From the NCBI RefSeq assembly GCF_030296595.1, contig NZ_AP027731.1, positions 1,984,001 through 2,048,000 of the forward strand: 64,000 bases of DNA, in the 5' to 3' direction. The DNA is from Naasia aerilata. Its GTDB lineage: Bacteria; Actinomycetota; Actinomycetes; Actinomycetales; Microbacteriaceae. The position numbers and the translations under genes are program-made. Each line of letters opens with the position of its first letter. The first letter of the stretch is position 1. Below are positions 43,786-52,513 of the stretch, one piece after another. The notes under the pieces were generated by a model. That model was not told the origin of the DNA. It saw only the letters and a list, made by a program, of their open reading frames with translations, and did no database searches.

Positions 43786-44829
43786 GTGCAGGCCGGGACG
43801 GACGACGAGGCGCCGACCCTCGGCTCGGCAGGGGAGAGGGCGGCGCTGCGCCGGATCTTCCCGCGGCTGCCGGATGCGGACGCCGCACTCCTGGGCCCCG
43901 GCGACGACGCCGCCGTCGTGGCCGCGCCGGACGGCCGCGTCGTGATCTCCACCGACCTCCTCGTGCACGGCCCCGACTTCCGGCTGGCCTGGTCGAGCTT
44001 CTTCGATCTCGGCTGGAAAGCCGCGGCCACGAACCTCGCGGACATCGCGGCGATGGGCGCGGTGCCGACCGCCCTGGTCGTGGCCCTGGCCGCGCCGAAG
44101 CCGACCCCGCTGGCCGACCTGGAGGCGCTCGCGGACGGCTTCCGCGAGGCCTGCGCGGCGCTCGCGCCTGGCGTCGGCGTCGTGGGCGGCGACCTCTCGG
44201 CGTCGCCCACCCTGACGGTCGCCGTCACGGTCTTCGGCGACCTCGAGGGCCGGGAGGCGGTGCTGCGCTCCGGAGGACGCCCGGGCGACGTCCTCGCGCT
44301 CGCGGGCGGACTCGGCCGCGCCGCAGCCGGGCTCGCGCTCCTGTTCGGCCGAGCGGTCGACGACCAGGGCAACCCGGACGCCGGCCGGATGCCCGGCCTC
44401 CGCCAGGAGCACGCTGCGCTCCTCGACGCCCAGCTGACTCCTCGGCCGCCCATTCCCGCGGGCCGCGTGGCCGCCCTGGCGGGCGCCACCGCGATGCTGG
44501 ACGTGTCCGACGGCCTCCTGCTCGACGCCGGCCGGATCGCGGAGGCCAGCGGAGTCCGGATCGACCTCGCCGCCGACGCGCTCGCGGCCGAGACGGCCGC
44601 CCTCGCCAGGGAGGCGCCGGCGCTCGCCGACCGAGCCCTGGCTCTCGTGCTCGGCGGTGGCGAGGACCACGGGCTGCTCGCCGCGTTCCCGCCCGGCGCG
44701 GTTCCGGAGGGGTTCCGGCCGGTGGGTCGCCTCCTCGACGGAACGGGAGTGACGCTCGACGGTCGCGACCCGGGCGCCGTCGTCCCGGGGTGGGACTCCT
44801 TCGCCGCCTGGGACGGCGCGGCCGGCTGA
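43786..44829 (+). CDS. thiL: Thiamine-monophosphate kinase ThiL
   Basis: ThiL phosphorylates thiamine monophosphate to the active diphosphate. The 347-residue protein has LLGPGDDAAVVAAPDGRVVISTDLLVHGPDF near residue 30, KAAATNLADIAAMGAVPTALVVALA near 85, VGGDLSASP near 143, AMLDVSDGLLLDAGRIA near 238 and GGGEDHGLLAAFP near 290, the metal and nucleotide sites of the family. The GTG start fits the -10 box 7 nt upstream. Confidence 0.94.
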   Translation: MQAGTDDEAPTLGSAGERAALRRIFPRLPDADAALLGPGDDAAVVAAPDGRVVISTDLLVHGPDFRLAWSSFFDLGWKAAATNLADIAAMGAVPTALVVALAAPKPTPLADLEALADGFREACAALAPGVGVVGGDLSASPTLTVAVTVFGDLEGREAVLRSGGRPGDVLALAGGLGRAAAGLALLFGRAVDDQGNPDAGRMPGLRQEHAALLDAQLTPRPPIPAGRVAALAGATAMLDVSDGLLLDAGRIAEASGVRIDLAADALAAETAALAREAPALADRALALVLGGGEDHGLLAAFPPGAVPEGFRPVGRLLDGTGVTLDGRDPGAVVPGWDSFAAWDGAAG

Positions 44830-44851
44830 TCCGCTCGGAGCCGGCCGGGCC

Positions 44852-45415
44852 TCAGGACCGGGCAGCGATCGTGACCGCGGTGTCGCCGTAGGACCGCTCC
44901 CGGAGGAGCGTCAGCCCCTCGGGCCACCGCGGAGCGGGCGACCGGGTGCTGCGCTCGACCACCACGATGGCGTCGTCCGCCAGCAGCGGCAGGAGCGCGG
45001 CGAGGTTGCCGGCGAGCTCCTCGTCGGAGAGGTCGTACGGCGGGTCGAGGAAGGCCAGGTCGAAGGGCCCCTGCTCGGCGGCGAGGAACGTGCTGACGCT
45101 CTGCCGCACGGCGCGGATGGCCCCCGCCGGTGCGCCGACGGCCTTCCCGACCAGCGCCGCATTCGCCTTGAGCACCATCGAGGAGTCGGGTGCGCGGTCG
45201 ACGAGCACGGCAGAGCGTGCTCCCCGGCTCATCGCCTCGAGGCCGAGAGCGCCGCTGCCCGCGTACAGGTCGACCACGCGGGCGCCGGCGATCGCGTCCT
45301 CCGACTCCAGGGAGGAGAAGATGCCCTCCCGGACGCGGTCGCTCGTCGGACGGGTGCCGGAGCGGGGGACGCGGAGCCGGAGCGAGCCCGCGGCGCCCGA
45401 GATGATGCGTGCCAC
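44852..45415 (-). CDS. rsmD: 16S rRNA (guanine(966)-N(2))-methyltransferase RsmD
   Basis: The 187-residue protein begins ARIISGAAGSLRLRVPRSGTRPTSDRVREGIFSSL and carries the SAM-binding VVDLYAGSGALGLEAMSRG near residue 47 and the catalytic DPPY near 125. It methylates G966 (E. coli numbering) of 16S rRNA. On the minus strand TAGCCT ends 7 nt before GTG 45415, another leaderless start. It converges on thiL with a 22-bp gap. Confidence 0.94.
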   Translation of the reverse strand: MARIISGAAGSLRLRVPRSGTRPTSDRVREGIFSSLESEDAIAGARVVDLYAGSGALGLEAMSRGARSAVLVDRAPDSSMVLKANAALVGKAVGAPAGAIRAVRQSVSTFLAAEQGPFDLAFLDPPYDLSDEELAGNLAALLPLLADDAIVVVERSTRSPAPRWPEGLTLLRERSYGDTAVTIAARS

Positions 45416-45518
45416 GCGTCGAGGCTACTTCGAGCATCCCGACAGTCCGCGCGGCGTCCGATCGGGGCTGCTTGGTAGGTCGGGCACAAGCGATTCGGGC
45501 GGTGCGGGCGGCCGTCGG

Positions 45519-45524
45519 CACAAT
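45519..45524 (+). promoter_or_regulatory. Candidate -10 box of the acyl-CoA dehydrogenase gene
   Basis: CACAAT ends 7 nt before ATG 45531, and no ribosome-binding site lies between. The spacing is the same as at recG, coaD, thiL and rsmD. Confidence 0.4.
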
Positions 45525-45530
45525 CGCGGC

Positions 45531-47243
45531 ATGGCCTCCGTCGACCGCGCCTCGCACCCGTCCTTCACCAAGTCGCTCTTCCTCGGCAGCGTCGAGAGCG
45601 AGCTCGTGCTGCCGTACCCGATCCAGCAGGGCGAGGACCGCGCGCGCACCCAGAAGCTCGTCGCCGCCGCCCGCGACTACCTCGCCACCAGCTACGACCC
45701 GTGGAATGCGGAGAAGGAGCGCTGGGTCGGCGACGACACCATCCGCGACCTGGGCGACCTCAACCTGATGGGGCTCTTCGTCGACCCGAAGTACGGCGGG
45801 CAGGGGCTCAGCCAGTCCGGCTACTGCCGCGTGATGGAGGAGTTCGGGCGCGTCGACGGCACGCTCGCGGTCGTCATGGGCGTGCACCAGTCGATCGGCA
45901 CCAAGCCGCTGCACCTCTTCGGCACCGACGAGCAGAAGGAGCGCTGGCTGCCCGACCTCGCCGCGGGCCGCAAGCTCGCCGCCTTCGTGCTCACCGAGCC
46001 CAACGTCGGGTCGGACGCCTACAACCTGGAGACCTGGGCGGAGCGGCAGAGCGACGGCAGCTGGATCCTCAACGGCGAGAAGCGCTGGATCGGCAACGGG
46101 GACCGGGATGTGCTCACCGTCTTCGCCCGCAGCGACCTCGGTCACGTCGCGCTCGTCGTCGAGGGCGGCAGCGAGGGGCTCGAGGTGGGCCCGCGCTTCG
46201 ACACCGTGGGGCTGCGGGCCAACCGCCTGCAGCGCATCCGCTTCAACAACGTCCGGGTGCCCGCGGAGAACCTCCTGGGCGAGCCCGGCGACGGCTTCCG
46301 CATCGCGATGAACACCCTCAACAACGGCCGGATGTCGATGGGCACGATGATCGCGGGCGGGATGAAGGGCTTCCTCGACCTGGCGCTCGAGCACACCGGC
46401 GCCCGGCGGCAGTTCGACCGCGAGCTGATCGACTTCGAGATGGTCGAGGACAAGATCGCCTGGCTGCAGACGCAGACCTACGGCATGGAGTCGATGAGCT
46501 ACCTCACCACGGGCCTCGTGGACCGGGGGAACACCGACTTCGCGCTGGAGTCGGCGATGACCAAGGTCTTCGCGAGCGACACCGGCTGGTACGGCCTCAA
46601 TCGGGTGTTCCAGCTGCACGGCGGCACGGCCTACATGAACGACCACCGGCTGTCGAAGGCGATGCGCGACTTCCGCATCTTCCCGATCTTCGAGGGCGCC
46701 AACGACGTGCTCCGCGCCTTCACGGCGCTGAACGGGCTCAAGGCCCTGTCGGAAAGGCTGCCCGATGTGAAGAGCCTGCGCCTCTCCGAGCCGGGGAAGG
46801 CGCTGGGCGTGCTGGCGCCCTACGTGCGCGAGCGCGTCGGCATGCGGCTCCGGCCGGAGCGGCTGCAGGGCGCGCACGCCTCGCTCAGCCCCCAGATCGG
46901 TGCGATCGCGGAGCAGACCGCGCGGTTGCGTGCCGCGACCGAGACCGCCCTGCGGAAGCACGGGCGCAAGGTCCAGGAGCGCCAGCTCCTGCAGGAGCGC
47001 CTCGCCAACGCGGCCACCGGCATCTACGCCCAGGTGGCGACCGTCGGGCGCCTCTCGGCCGTCCTCGAGCGCGACGGCGAGGCGGCCTCGGGGGCCGAGC
47101 GCACCGTCGCAGTGCAGTTCTGCGAGGGACAGGCGCGCGAGGTGGGCCGCCAGCTCCGGGCGCTCGAGATCAACTCGGACCGCCGCACCAAGCAGATCGG
47201 GCACTCGATCCGCACGGCCGGCGCCTACCCCTTCGAGCTCTGA
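45531..47243 (+). CDS. Acyl-CoA dehydrogenase with C-terminal extension
   Basis: This FAD enzyme oxidises acyl-CoA to enoyl-CoA. The 570-residue protein has the ACAD core: GLFVDPKYGGQGLSQSGYCRVMEEFGRVDG near residue 80, FVLTEPNVGSDAYN near 155, FQLHGGTAYMNDH near 360 and the catalytic Glu region FEGANDVLRAF near 390. About 150 further residues follow, forming a helical domain like those of longer ACADs (FadE/ACAD9-like). The chain-length preference is unknown. It stands alone between rsmD and recG. Confidence 0.9.
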   Translation: MASVDRASHPSFTKSLFLGSVESELVLPYPIQQGEDRARTQKLVAAARDYLATSYDPWNAEKERWVGDDTIRDLGDLNLMGLFVDPKYGGQGLSQSGYCRVMEEFGRVDGTLAVVMGVHQSIGTKPLHLFGTDEQKERWLPDLAAGRKLAAFVLTEPNVGSDAYNLETWAERQSDGSWILNGEKRWIGNGDRDVLTVFARSDLGHVALVVEGGSEGLEVGPRFDTVGLRANRLQRIRFNNVRVPAENLLGEPGDGFRIAMNTLNNGRMSMGTMIAGGMKGFLDLALEHTGARRQFDRELIDFEMVEDKIAWLQTQTYGMESMSYLTTGLVDRGNTDFALESAMTKVFASDTGWYGLNRVFQLHGGTAYMNDHRLSKAMRDFRIFPIFEGANDVLRAFTALNGLKALSERLPDVKSLRLSEPGKALGVLAPYVRERVGMRLRPERLQGAHASLSPQIGAIAEQTARLRAATETALRKHGRKVQERQLLQERLANAATGIYAQVATVGRLSAVLERDGEAASGAERTVAVQFCEGQAREVGRQLRALEINSDRRTKQIGHSIRTAGAYPFEL

Positions 47244-47257
47244 GCCCACCCAGCCGT

Positions 47258-47317
47258 CCGCATCACTTCGGACCATCCGCATCGGTCTCCGGTTGCGGAC
47301 AGTCCGAAGTGATGCGG
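47258..47317. repeat. CGCATCA-family palindromic element, copy 1
   Basis: CCGCATCACTTCGGAC (47258-47273) and its exact complement (47302-47317) form a 16-bp stem. It begins 15 nt after the acyl-CoA dehydrogenase stop codon. The central part is shared base for base with the copy at 62258-62317, while the inner stem differs. It may act as a terminator. Confidence 0.85.
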
Positions 47318-47364
47318 CGACCACGCGACCCGCCCAGCGCGCCGGGTTGGTCGGTCCTCCCGGG

Positions 47365-47370
47365 TAGCCT
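47365..47370 (+). promoter_or_regulatory. Candidate -10 box of leaderless recG
   Basis: TAGCCT ends 7 nt before GTG 47377 and supports that codon as the recG start. Confidence 0.5.
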
Positions 47371-47376
47371 CGTCGG

Positions 47377-49545
47377 GTGATCAGTCCGCTCGACCGCAAG
47401 CTGGGGGACGTGCTCGGCGGACGCACCGCCGCCGCGTTCGGCAAGGCGTTCGGGATGGTCACCGTCGGCGATCTCCTCAGCCACTACCCGCGTCGGTACG
47501 CCAAGCGCGGCGAGCTGACGGCGCTCGACGAGCTGCCCATCGACGAGACGGTCACGATCGTGGCGGAGATCCGCACGGTCAAGGAGCGGAGCATGGCCTC
47601 GCGCCGCGGCTCGATCCTCGAGGTCACCATCTCGGACGGCCGGGGCATCGTCACCCTCACCTTCTTCAACCAGAGCTGGCGCGCGAAGGACCTGAAGCCC
47701 GGCATGCGCGGGATCTTCGCGGGGAAGGTGGGCCGATACAAGGGCGCCCTCCAGCTCGCGCATCCCGACTACGAGCTGTTCCCGGACGAGGAGCAGGTGG
47801 GGATGTCCGGGCCCTCGGCGCACGCCTGGGCGGAGGCTCCGGTCCCGATCTATCCGGCCACGAGCACCATCGCGAGCTGGCAGATCGCCAAGTGCGTCGC
47901 CCTCGCCCTCGACGGGCTGGATCGCATCGAGGATCCGGTGCCGGATCACCTGCGGGAGCGGTTCGGCGTCATCCACTTCGGTGCCGCACTCGAGCTCGTG
48001 CATCGGCCGAAGCGCGACGGCGACTGGAAGGCCGCGCGGGATGCGCTGCGCCTGCAGGAGGCGTTTGTGCTGCAGGCGGCCCTCCTCGAGCAGCGCATCG
48101 TCGCCCGGGCGGTCGCGGCGACCGCGCGGCCGGCCGCACCGGGAGGGCTGCTCGAGCGCTTCGACGCTGCTCTGCCGTTCACGCTCACCGGGGACCAGCA
48201 GGTCGTGGGGGAGGACATCGCCCGCGACCTCGCGGCGCCGGTGCCGATGAACCGGCTCGTGCAGGGCGAGGTCGGCTCCGGCAAGACCCTCGTGGCGCTG
48301 CGGGCCATGCTCCAGGTGGCGGATGCGGGTGGTCAGTCGGCGCTCCTCGCTCCCACTGAGGTGCTCGCCGCTCAGCACCTCCGCTCGATCGCGCGCACCC
48401 TCGGGCCCGACCTCTCGGCGCGGCTCATGCCCACCCTGCTGACCGGGCAGTTGCCCGCCGCCGAGCGGAAGCGCGCCCTCCTCCGCATCGTCAGCGGCCA
48501 GGCCTCGATCGTCGTCGGCACGCACGCGCTGCTCGGCGACCAGGTCGGCTTCTTCGACCTCGGTCTCGTCGTGGTCGACGAGCAGCACCGCTTCGGGGTC
48601 GAGCAGCGGGAGGCGCTCCGGGCGAAGGGCGGCACGCCGCCGCACGTCCTCGTCCTCACCGCGACGCCCATCCCGCGCACCGTCGCGATGACGGTGTTCG
48701 GCGACCTCGACGTGTCGACGATCTCCGAGCTGCCGGCGGGCCGCGCCGGCATCGAGAGCTTCGTGGTGCCGCTGGCGGACCACCCCGGCTGGACCAACCG
48801 GGTCTGGCAGCGAGCGGCGGAGGAGATCGAGAAGGGGCGGCAGGTCTTCGTCGTCTGCCCCGCGATCGACGCGAAGCATCCCGCCGAGGATGACGGCGAG
48901 GCGCCCGAGACCGACGACGTGCCCGCGGGCCCCACCGCATCCGTCGAGGCGACCATGCAGCTCGTGGCGGGCGTCGAGGCGCTGGCGGGACGCCGCATCG
49001 CGGCCCTGCACGGGCGCATGAGCGCGGACGAGAAGGACGCCGTCATGCAGGACTTCGCCGGCGGACGGATCGACCTGCTCGTGTCGACCACGGTGATCGA
49101 GGTGGGCGTCGACGTTCCCAACGCCTCCACGATGATCGTCCTCGACGCCGACCGGTTCGGCGTCTCCCAGCTGCACCAGCTGCGCGGCCGCGTCGGCCGC
49201 GGCGGAGTGCCGGGACTGTGCCTGTTCGTGACCTCCGCGGAGCAGGGCTCGACGGCGCGCGAGCGCGTGGATGCGGTCGCGGGGACGCTCGACGGCTTCG
49301 AGCTCGCCCAGATCGACCTGGAGCTGCGGCGCGAGGGCGACGTGCTGGGCGCGACGCAGTCGGGCGGCCGGTCGTCGCTGCGGCTGCTGCGCGTGGTGGC
49401 GGACGCCGACCTCATCGGCGAGGCCCGGATCGCCGCAGGCGAGCTGCTGGAGGAGGACCCGATCCTCGCGGGTCATCCCGCACTCCGGGAGGCGATCAGC
49501 CGCCGCCTCGACGAGTCCTCGCGCGAGTTCCTCGCGAAGAACTAG
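47377..49545 (+). CDS. recG: ATP-dependent DNA helicase RecG
   Basis: RecG remodels stalled forks and branched DNA. The 722-residue protein has the N-terminal wedge/OB domain (VGDLLSHYPRRYAKRGEL near residue 28), Walker A VQGEVGSGKTLVALRAM near 295, VVVDEQHRFGVEQR (DEQH box) near 395, TATPIPRT near 428 and the C-terminal motifs TTVIEVGVDVPNAS near 570 and QLRGRVGRGG near 602. The start is supported by the -10 box just upstream. recG-coaD is a common actinobacterial order. Confidence 0.95.
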   Translation: MISPLDRKLGDVLGGRTAAAFGKAFGMVTVGDLLSHYPRRYAKRGELTALDELPIDETVTIVAEIRTVKERSMASRRGSILEVTISDGRGIVTLTFFNQSWRAKDLKPGMRGIFAGKVGRYKGALQLAHPDYELFPDEEQVGMSGPSAHAWAEAPVPIYPATSTIASWQIAKCVALALDGLDRIEDPVPDHLRERFGVIHFGAALELVHRPKRDGDWKAARDALRLQEAFVLQAALLEQRIVARAVAATARPAAPGGLLERFDAALPFTLTGDQQVVGEDIARDLAAPVPMNRLVQGEVGSGKTLVALRAMLQVADAGGQSALLAPTEVLAAQHLRSIARTLGPDLSARLMPTLLTGQLPAAERKRALLRIVSGQASIVVGTHALLGDQVGFFDLGLVVVDEQHRFGVEQREALRAKGGTPPHVLVLTATPIPRTVAMTVFGDLDVSTISELPAGRAGIESFVVPLADHPGWTNRVWQRAAEEIEKGRQVFVVCPAIDAKHPAEDDGEAPETDDVPAGPTASVEATMQLVAGVEALAGRRIAALHGRMSADEKDAVMQDFAGGRIDLLVSTTVIEVGVDVPNASTMIVLDADRFGVSQLHQLRGRVGRGGVPGLCLFVTSAEQGSTARERVDAVAGTLDGFELAQIDLELRREGDVLGATQSGGRSSLRLLRVVADADLIGEARIAAGELLEEDPILAGHPALREAISRRLDESSREFLAKN

Positions 49546-49585
49546 GTGAAGCCCTCCAACCGATGTGGGTGAAGTCCTCCACCGA

Positions 49586-49754
49586 TGATTGAGGAGCGCC
49601 GCAGGCGCGTCTCGAAATCAGGGCCCATCCTCTCGGCCTCAGCCTCGGCGCACCGCAGCTGATTTCGAGACGCTCGCTGCGCGAGCTCCTCAATCAGCGG
49701 GGTGGGCGGGGCCGGTTCGGAAGACGCTCGCTGCGCGAGCTCCTCAACCAGCGG
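49586..49754. repeat. TGATTGAGGAG-family palindromic element with a direct-repeat tail
   Basis: The 307-bp gap between recG and coaD (49546-49852) holds outer arms TGATTGAGGAG (49586-49596) and CTCCTCAATCA (49686-49696) and inner arms CGTCTCGAAATCAG (49608-49621) and CTGATTTCGAGACG (49659-49672). About 32 bp of the right arm (49669-49700) recurs at 49723-49754 with one difference (CAATCAG versus CAACCAG). The rest of the gap carries the coaD promoter at its right end. Confidence 0.82.
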
Positions 49755-49840
49755 GGGAGGGGCGTTGGGTCGGCCTCCGCACACCGACCGTTCGGTTCAC
49801 GGAGGCCGTGCCGTGTAACGCCCCGGTAACGGGGGCCCGA

Positions 49841-49846
49841 TAGGGT
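49841..49846 (+). promoter_or_regulatory. Candidate -10 box of leaderless coaD
   Basis: TAGGGT ends 7 nt before ATG 49853; no ribosome-binding site lies between. Confidence 0.5.
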
Positions 49847-49852
49847 GGGATC

Positions 49853-50371
49853 ATGCGCAGGATCGCCGTTGTTCCTGGGTCTTTCGACCCCGTCACGCTG
49901 GGACACCTCGACGTCATCGAGCGGGCGGCCTCCCTCTTCGACGAGCTGCACGTGCTCGTCGTGCACAACCCGGACAAGTCCGCCCTGCTGCCGATCGGGC
50001 AGCGCGTGAGCCTTCTCGAGCAGAGCATCGTGGACGCCGGCTTCGGCGGCACGATCCGGGTCGCGTCCTGGAGCGTCGGCCTGCTGGTGGACTACTGCAC
50101 GGACGTGGGGGCCTCGGTGATCGTGAAGGGCATCCGCTCCCAGGTGGATGTGGCGTACGAGACGCCGATGGCGATCGTGAACCGCAACCTGGCCGGCGTG
50201 GAGACGGTGTTCCTGCTGCCCGACCCGGCGCACGCCCACGTGTCGAGCTCCCTGGTGCGCCAGGTGGCCGCCCTCGGCGGCGACGTCGCGCCGTACGTGC
50301 CGCGCGCCGTCGCGGAGTACCTCCAGCCGGATACCTCGCCGGACCTCCTCACGGTCGCCCGCCCGGAGTAG
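49853..50371 (+). CDS. coaD: Phosphopantetheine adenylyltransferase CoaD
   Basis: CoaD makes dephospho-CoA from 4'-phosphopantetheine and ATP. The 172-residue protein begins [23 protein letters not shown] with the nucleotidyltransferase TxGH motif, and has [18 protein letters not shown] near residue 90 and [22 protein letters not shown] near 125 with the ISSS-like motif. Size and motifs are those of bacterial CoaD. Confidence 0.95.
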   Translation: MRRIAVVPGSFDPVTLGHLDVIERAASLFDELHVLVVHNPDKSALLPIGQRVSLLEQSIVDAGFGGTIRVASWSVGLLVDYCTDVGASVIVKGIRSQVDVAYETPMAIVNRNLAGVETVFLLPDPAHAHVSSSLVRQVAALGGDVAPYVPRAVAEYLQPDTSPDLLTVARPE

Positions 50372-50385
50372 CCCCGCCCTTCCGT

Positions 50386-50443
50386 CGACCTGCCCACTTC
50401 TGCGGCAACTGGGCGTCGAGTTGCCGCAGAAGTGGGCAGGTCG
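50386..50443. repeat. Perfect 25-bp hairpin after coaD
   Basis: The 25-nt arms at 50386-50410 and 50419-50443 are exact complements around an 8-nt loop; they begin CGACCTGCCCACTTCTGCGG. The hairpin starts 15 nt after the coaD stop. No T-run follows, so it may be a U-less terminator or one more intergenic palindrome type. Confidence 0.75.
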
Positions 50444-50501
50444 CTGGTGTCGGGCCGTTGCGCTCCGGTGCCGCCCGTCGTAGAGTTCCTGCAATCGTTC
50501 T

Positions 50502-50515
50502 TGTAAACGTTTACA
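50502..50515. promoter_or_regulatory. LacI-type operator upstream of lacI-2
   Basis: TGTAAACGTTTACA is a perfect 14-bp palindrome with the central CG typical of LacI/GalR-family operators. It lies 19 bp before the lacI-2 start codon, so the regulator probably represses itself and the operon behind it. Confidence 0.8.
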
Positions 50516-50534
50516 GGAGCCGCGAAGGGGCGGG

Positions 50535-51581
50535 ATGGCCGGGACGAAGAAGTCGACGCTGGCACTGGTGGCGGAGCGTGCCGGGGTGTCGATCGCGTCC
50601 GTGTCCCGGGTCCTCAACGGGCTCTCGGCGAGCGCCGACGTCACCGAGCGCGTGCAGCAGGCCGCCAGCGACCTCGGCTACGTCCCGGACGCGACCGCGC
50701 GCTCCCTCAAGGTCGGCCGCACCGAGCAGATCGCGCTCGCCGTCGCCGACGCGGCGAACCCCGTCTACATGTCGATGATGAACGAGGTCTCCCGCGTCGT
50801 CGCGGACGGCGGCTACCGCCTCGTCCTCTCCTCGACCGGCGCCGACCCCGCCAACGAGCTCGACCTCCTGAGCGGCCTCGACCGGGGCTTCGTCGACGGC
50901 CTCATCCTCAGCCCCCTCCGCGTGACCGACGAGCTCGTGGAGCACCTGCGGCGCAGCCGCATCCCGATCGTCGTGCTCGGCTCCCTTCCCGAGGGCGTCC
51001 CGCTCGACAACGTCCGAGCCGACTCGGTGATCGGGATGCGGCTGGCGCTCAAGCACCTCGCCAAGCAGGGGCGCCGGCGCATCGCCTTCCTCAACGGCCC
51101 CGTCGACACCGTGCCCGGCGCGACCCGCCTGCGCGGCTACCTCGCCGCCGTCGAGGAGTACGGCACGGCGCAGCAGGCCGACCTCCAGGTCGAGGCGGAC
51201 GACTTCACCTTCGCCGCGGGACTCCCAGCGGCCGAGGCGCTCCTCGATCAGTCCTCCCCGGACGCCATCGTCTGCGCGAACGACCTGCTCGCGGTGGCCG
51301 CGCTCAAGGCGATCGCCCGCCGCGGCCTCCGCGTCCCGCAGGACATCGCCGTGGTGGGCATGGACGACACCGAGATCGCGCAGCTGGTCCATCCGACCCT
51401 CACGAGCGTCGATCTGGGTGCCGCCAAGCGCGCGCGCACCGCGGCCAAGCTCCTGCTGCGCCGGCTCGGCGATCCCGACGCCGAGGTGCGCCAGGTCGTC
51501 ATCGAGCCGAAGCTCCGGGTGCGCGAGTCGTCCGCGAAGGATGCCGCGCGCGAGCCGAGCAGGACGGAGGCGAGCCGATGA
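50535..51581 (+). CDS. LacI-family regulator of the ADP-ribosylglycohydrolase operon
   Basis: The 348-residue protein has the LacI helix-turn-helix (LALVAERAGVSIASVSRVLNGLSASADV) and a sugar-binding effector domain (IALAVADAANPVYMSMMNEVSRVVADGGYRLVLSS, then VVGMDDTEIAQLVHPTLTSVDLG). It is the first gene of a ten-gene plus-strand operon and overlaps the first permease by 4 nt. The operator at 50502-50515 indicates autoregulation. The inducer is unknown. Confidence 0.93.
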   Translation: MAGTKKSTLALVAERAGVSIASVSRVLNGLSASADVTERVQQAASDLGYVPDATARSLKVGRTEQIALAVADAANPVYMSMMNEVSRVVADGGYRLVLSSTGADPANELDLLSGLDRGFVDGLILSPLRVTDELVEHLRRSRIPIVVLGSLPEGVPLDNVRADSVIGMRLALKHLAKQGRRRIAFLNGPVDTVPGATRLRGYLAAVEEYGTAQQADLQVEADDFTFAAGLPAAEALLDQSSPDAIVCANDLLAVAALKAIARRGLRVPQDIAVVGMDDTEIAQLVHPTLTSVDLGAAKRARTAAKLLLRRLGDPDAEVRQVVIEPKLRVRESSAKDAAREPSRTEASR

Positions 51582-52513
51582 CCGCCGCCACCGCGTCGCC
51601 CATCGCGACCGCTCCCGCGCCGCGCCGGCGCCGGCGCCAGGCCTTCCGGAACAGCCGGGACGCGTGGCTGCTCACCCTGCCCGCTCTGATCCCCGTCGTC
51701 CTCTTCAGCGTCTACCCGCTCGTGCAGGGCATCCTGCTCGGCTTCACGGACGCGAAAGCCGGGCTCAACCAGGTGGTCACGTTCAACGGCGTCGACAACT
51801 ACACCCGCCTGGCGGGCAACGAGCTGTTCTGGAACTCGTTCCGGATCGGCCTCGTCTGGGCCTTCGGCGTCACGATCCTCCAGTTCCTCGCCGCGCTGGG
51901 CCTCTCGCTGCTGCTGAACATGAACCTCCGCTTCCGAGGCCTCGCGCGGACGCTCGCGCTCGTGCCCTGGGCGATCCCGCCGGTGATCATCGCGATCATG
52001 TGGCGGCTCATGCTCAACCCGAGCTACGGCCCGGTCAACGAGGGACTCCGGGCCGTCGGCCTGCCCGGCGACATCAACTGGCTCGGCTCCTTCGCCACCG
52101 CACTGCCGGCCGTGATCGTCGTCGGCGTCTGGGCCGGGATGCCGCAGACGACCATCACGCTCCTCGCGGGCCTCCAGAACGTGCCGACCGAGCTGCACGA
52201 GGCGGCTGCCATCGACGGATCGAGCACCTGGCAGCGCTTCTGGCACGTCACGCTGCCGGCCCTGCGCCCCATCATCATCGCGATCACCACGCTCGATCTG
52301 ATCTGGAACTTCAACTCGTTCGCGCTCGTGTTCGTGCTGACCGCGGGCGGGCCCGGCGGACAGACGATGCTGCCGATGCTCTTCGCCTACAACGAGGCGT
52401 TCCGCTACGGGAACTTCGGCTACGCGGCCGCGATGGGCAACGTCATGGTCATCGTCATCGCGATCTTCCTGTTCCTCTACCTCCGCAGCCAGGCGAGGAG
52501 CCGCCTCTCATGA
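51578..52513 (+). CDS. Sugar ABC transporter permease (MalF type)
   Basis: The 311-residue membrane protein has a basic N-terminus (RRRRRQAFRNSRDAWLLTLPALIPVVLFSVYPL), six hydrophobic segments and the EAA motif in ELHEAAAIDGSSTWQRFWHVTLPALRPIIIA near residue 210. It forms the channel with the next gene product, which it overlaps by 4 nt. Confidence 0.92.
   Translation: MTAATASPIATAPAPRRRRRQAFRNSRDAWLLTLPALIPVVLFSVYPLVQGILLGFTDAKAGLNQVVTFNGVDNYTRLAGNELFWNSFRIGLVWAFGVTILQFLAALGLSLLLNMNLRFRGLARTLALVPWAIPPVIIAIMWRLMLNPSYGPVNEGLRAVGLPGDINWLGSFATALPAVIVVGVWAGMPQTTITLLAGLQNVPTELHEAAAIDGSSTWQRFWHVTLPALRPIIIAITTLDLIWNFNSFALVFVLTAGGPGGQTMLPMLFAYNEAFRYGNFGYAAAMGNVMVIVIAIFLFLYLRSQARSRLS

Noticed and set aside
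43575-47462. Very long minus-strand open frame (about 1295 codons) opposite thiL, the acyl-CoA dehydrogenase and part of the DUF3515 gene.
   Set aside because: It is low-complexity Arg/Ala/Gly-rich sequence antisense to clear genes. GC-rich codon bias produces such open frames by chance; no domain is visible.
49586-49754. CRISPR array between recG and coaD.
   Set aside because: Only two copies of the arm occur, spaced irregularly and within a palindrome; no cas genes are present.
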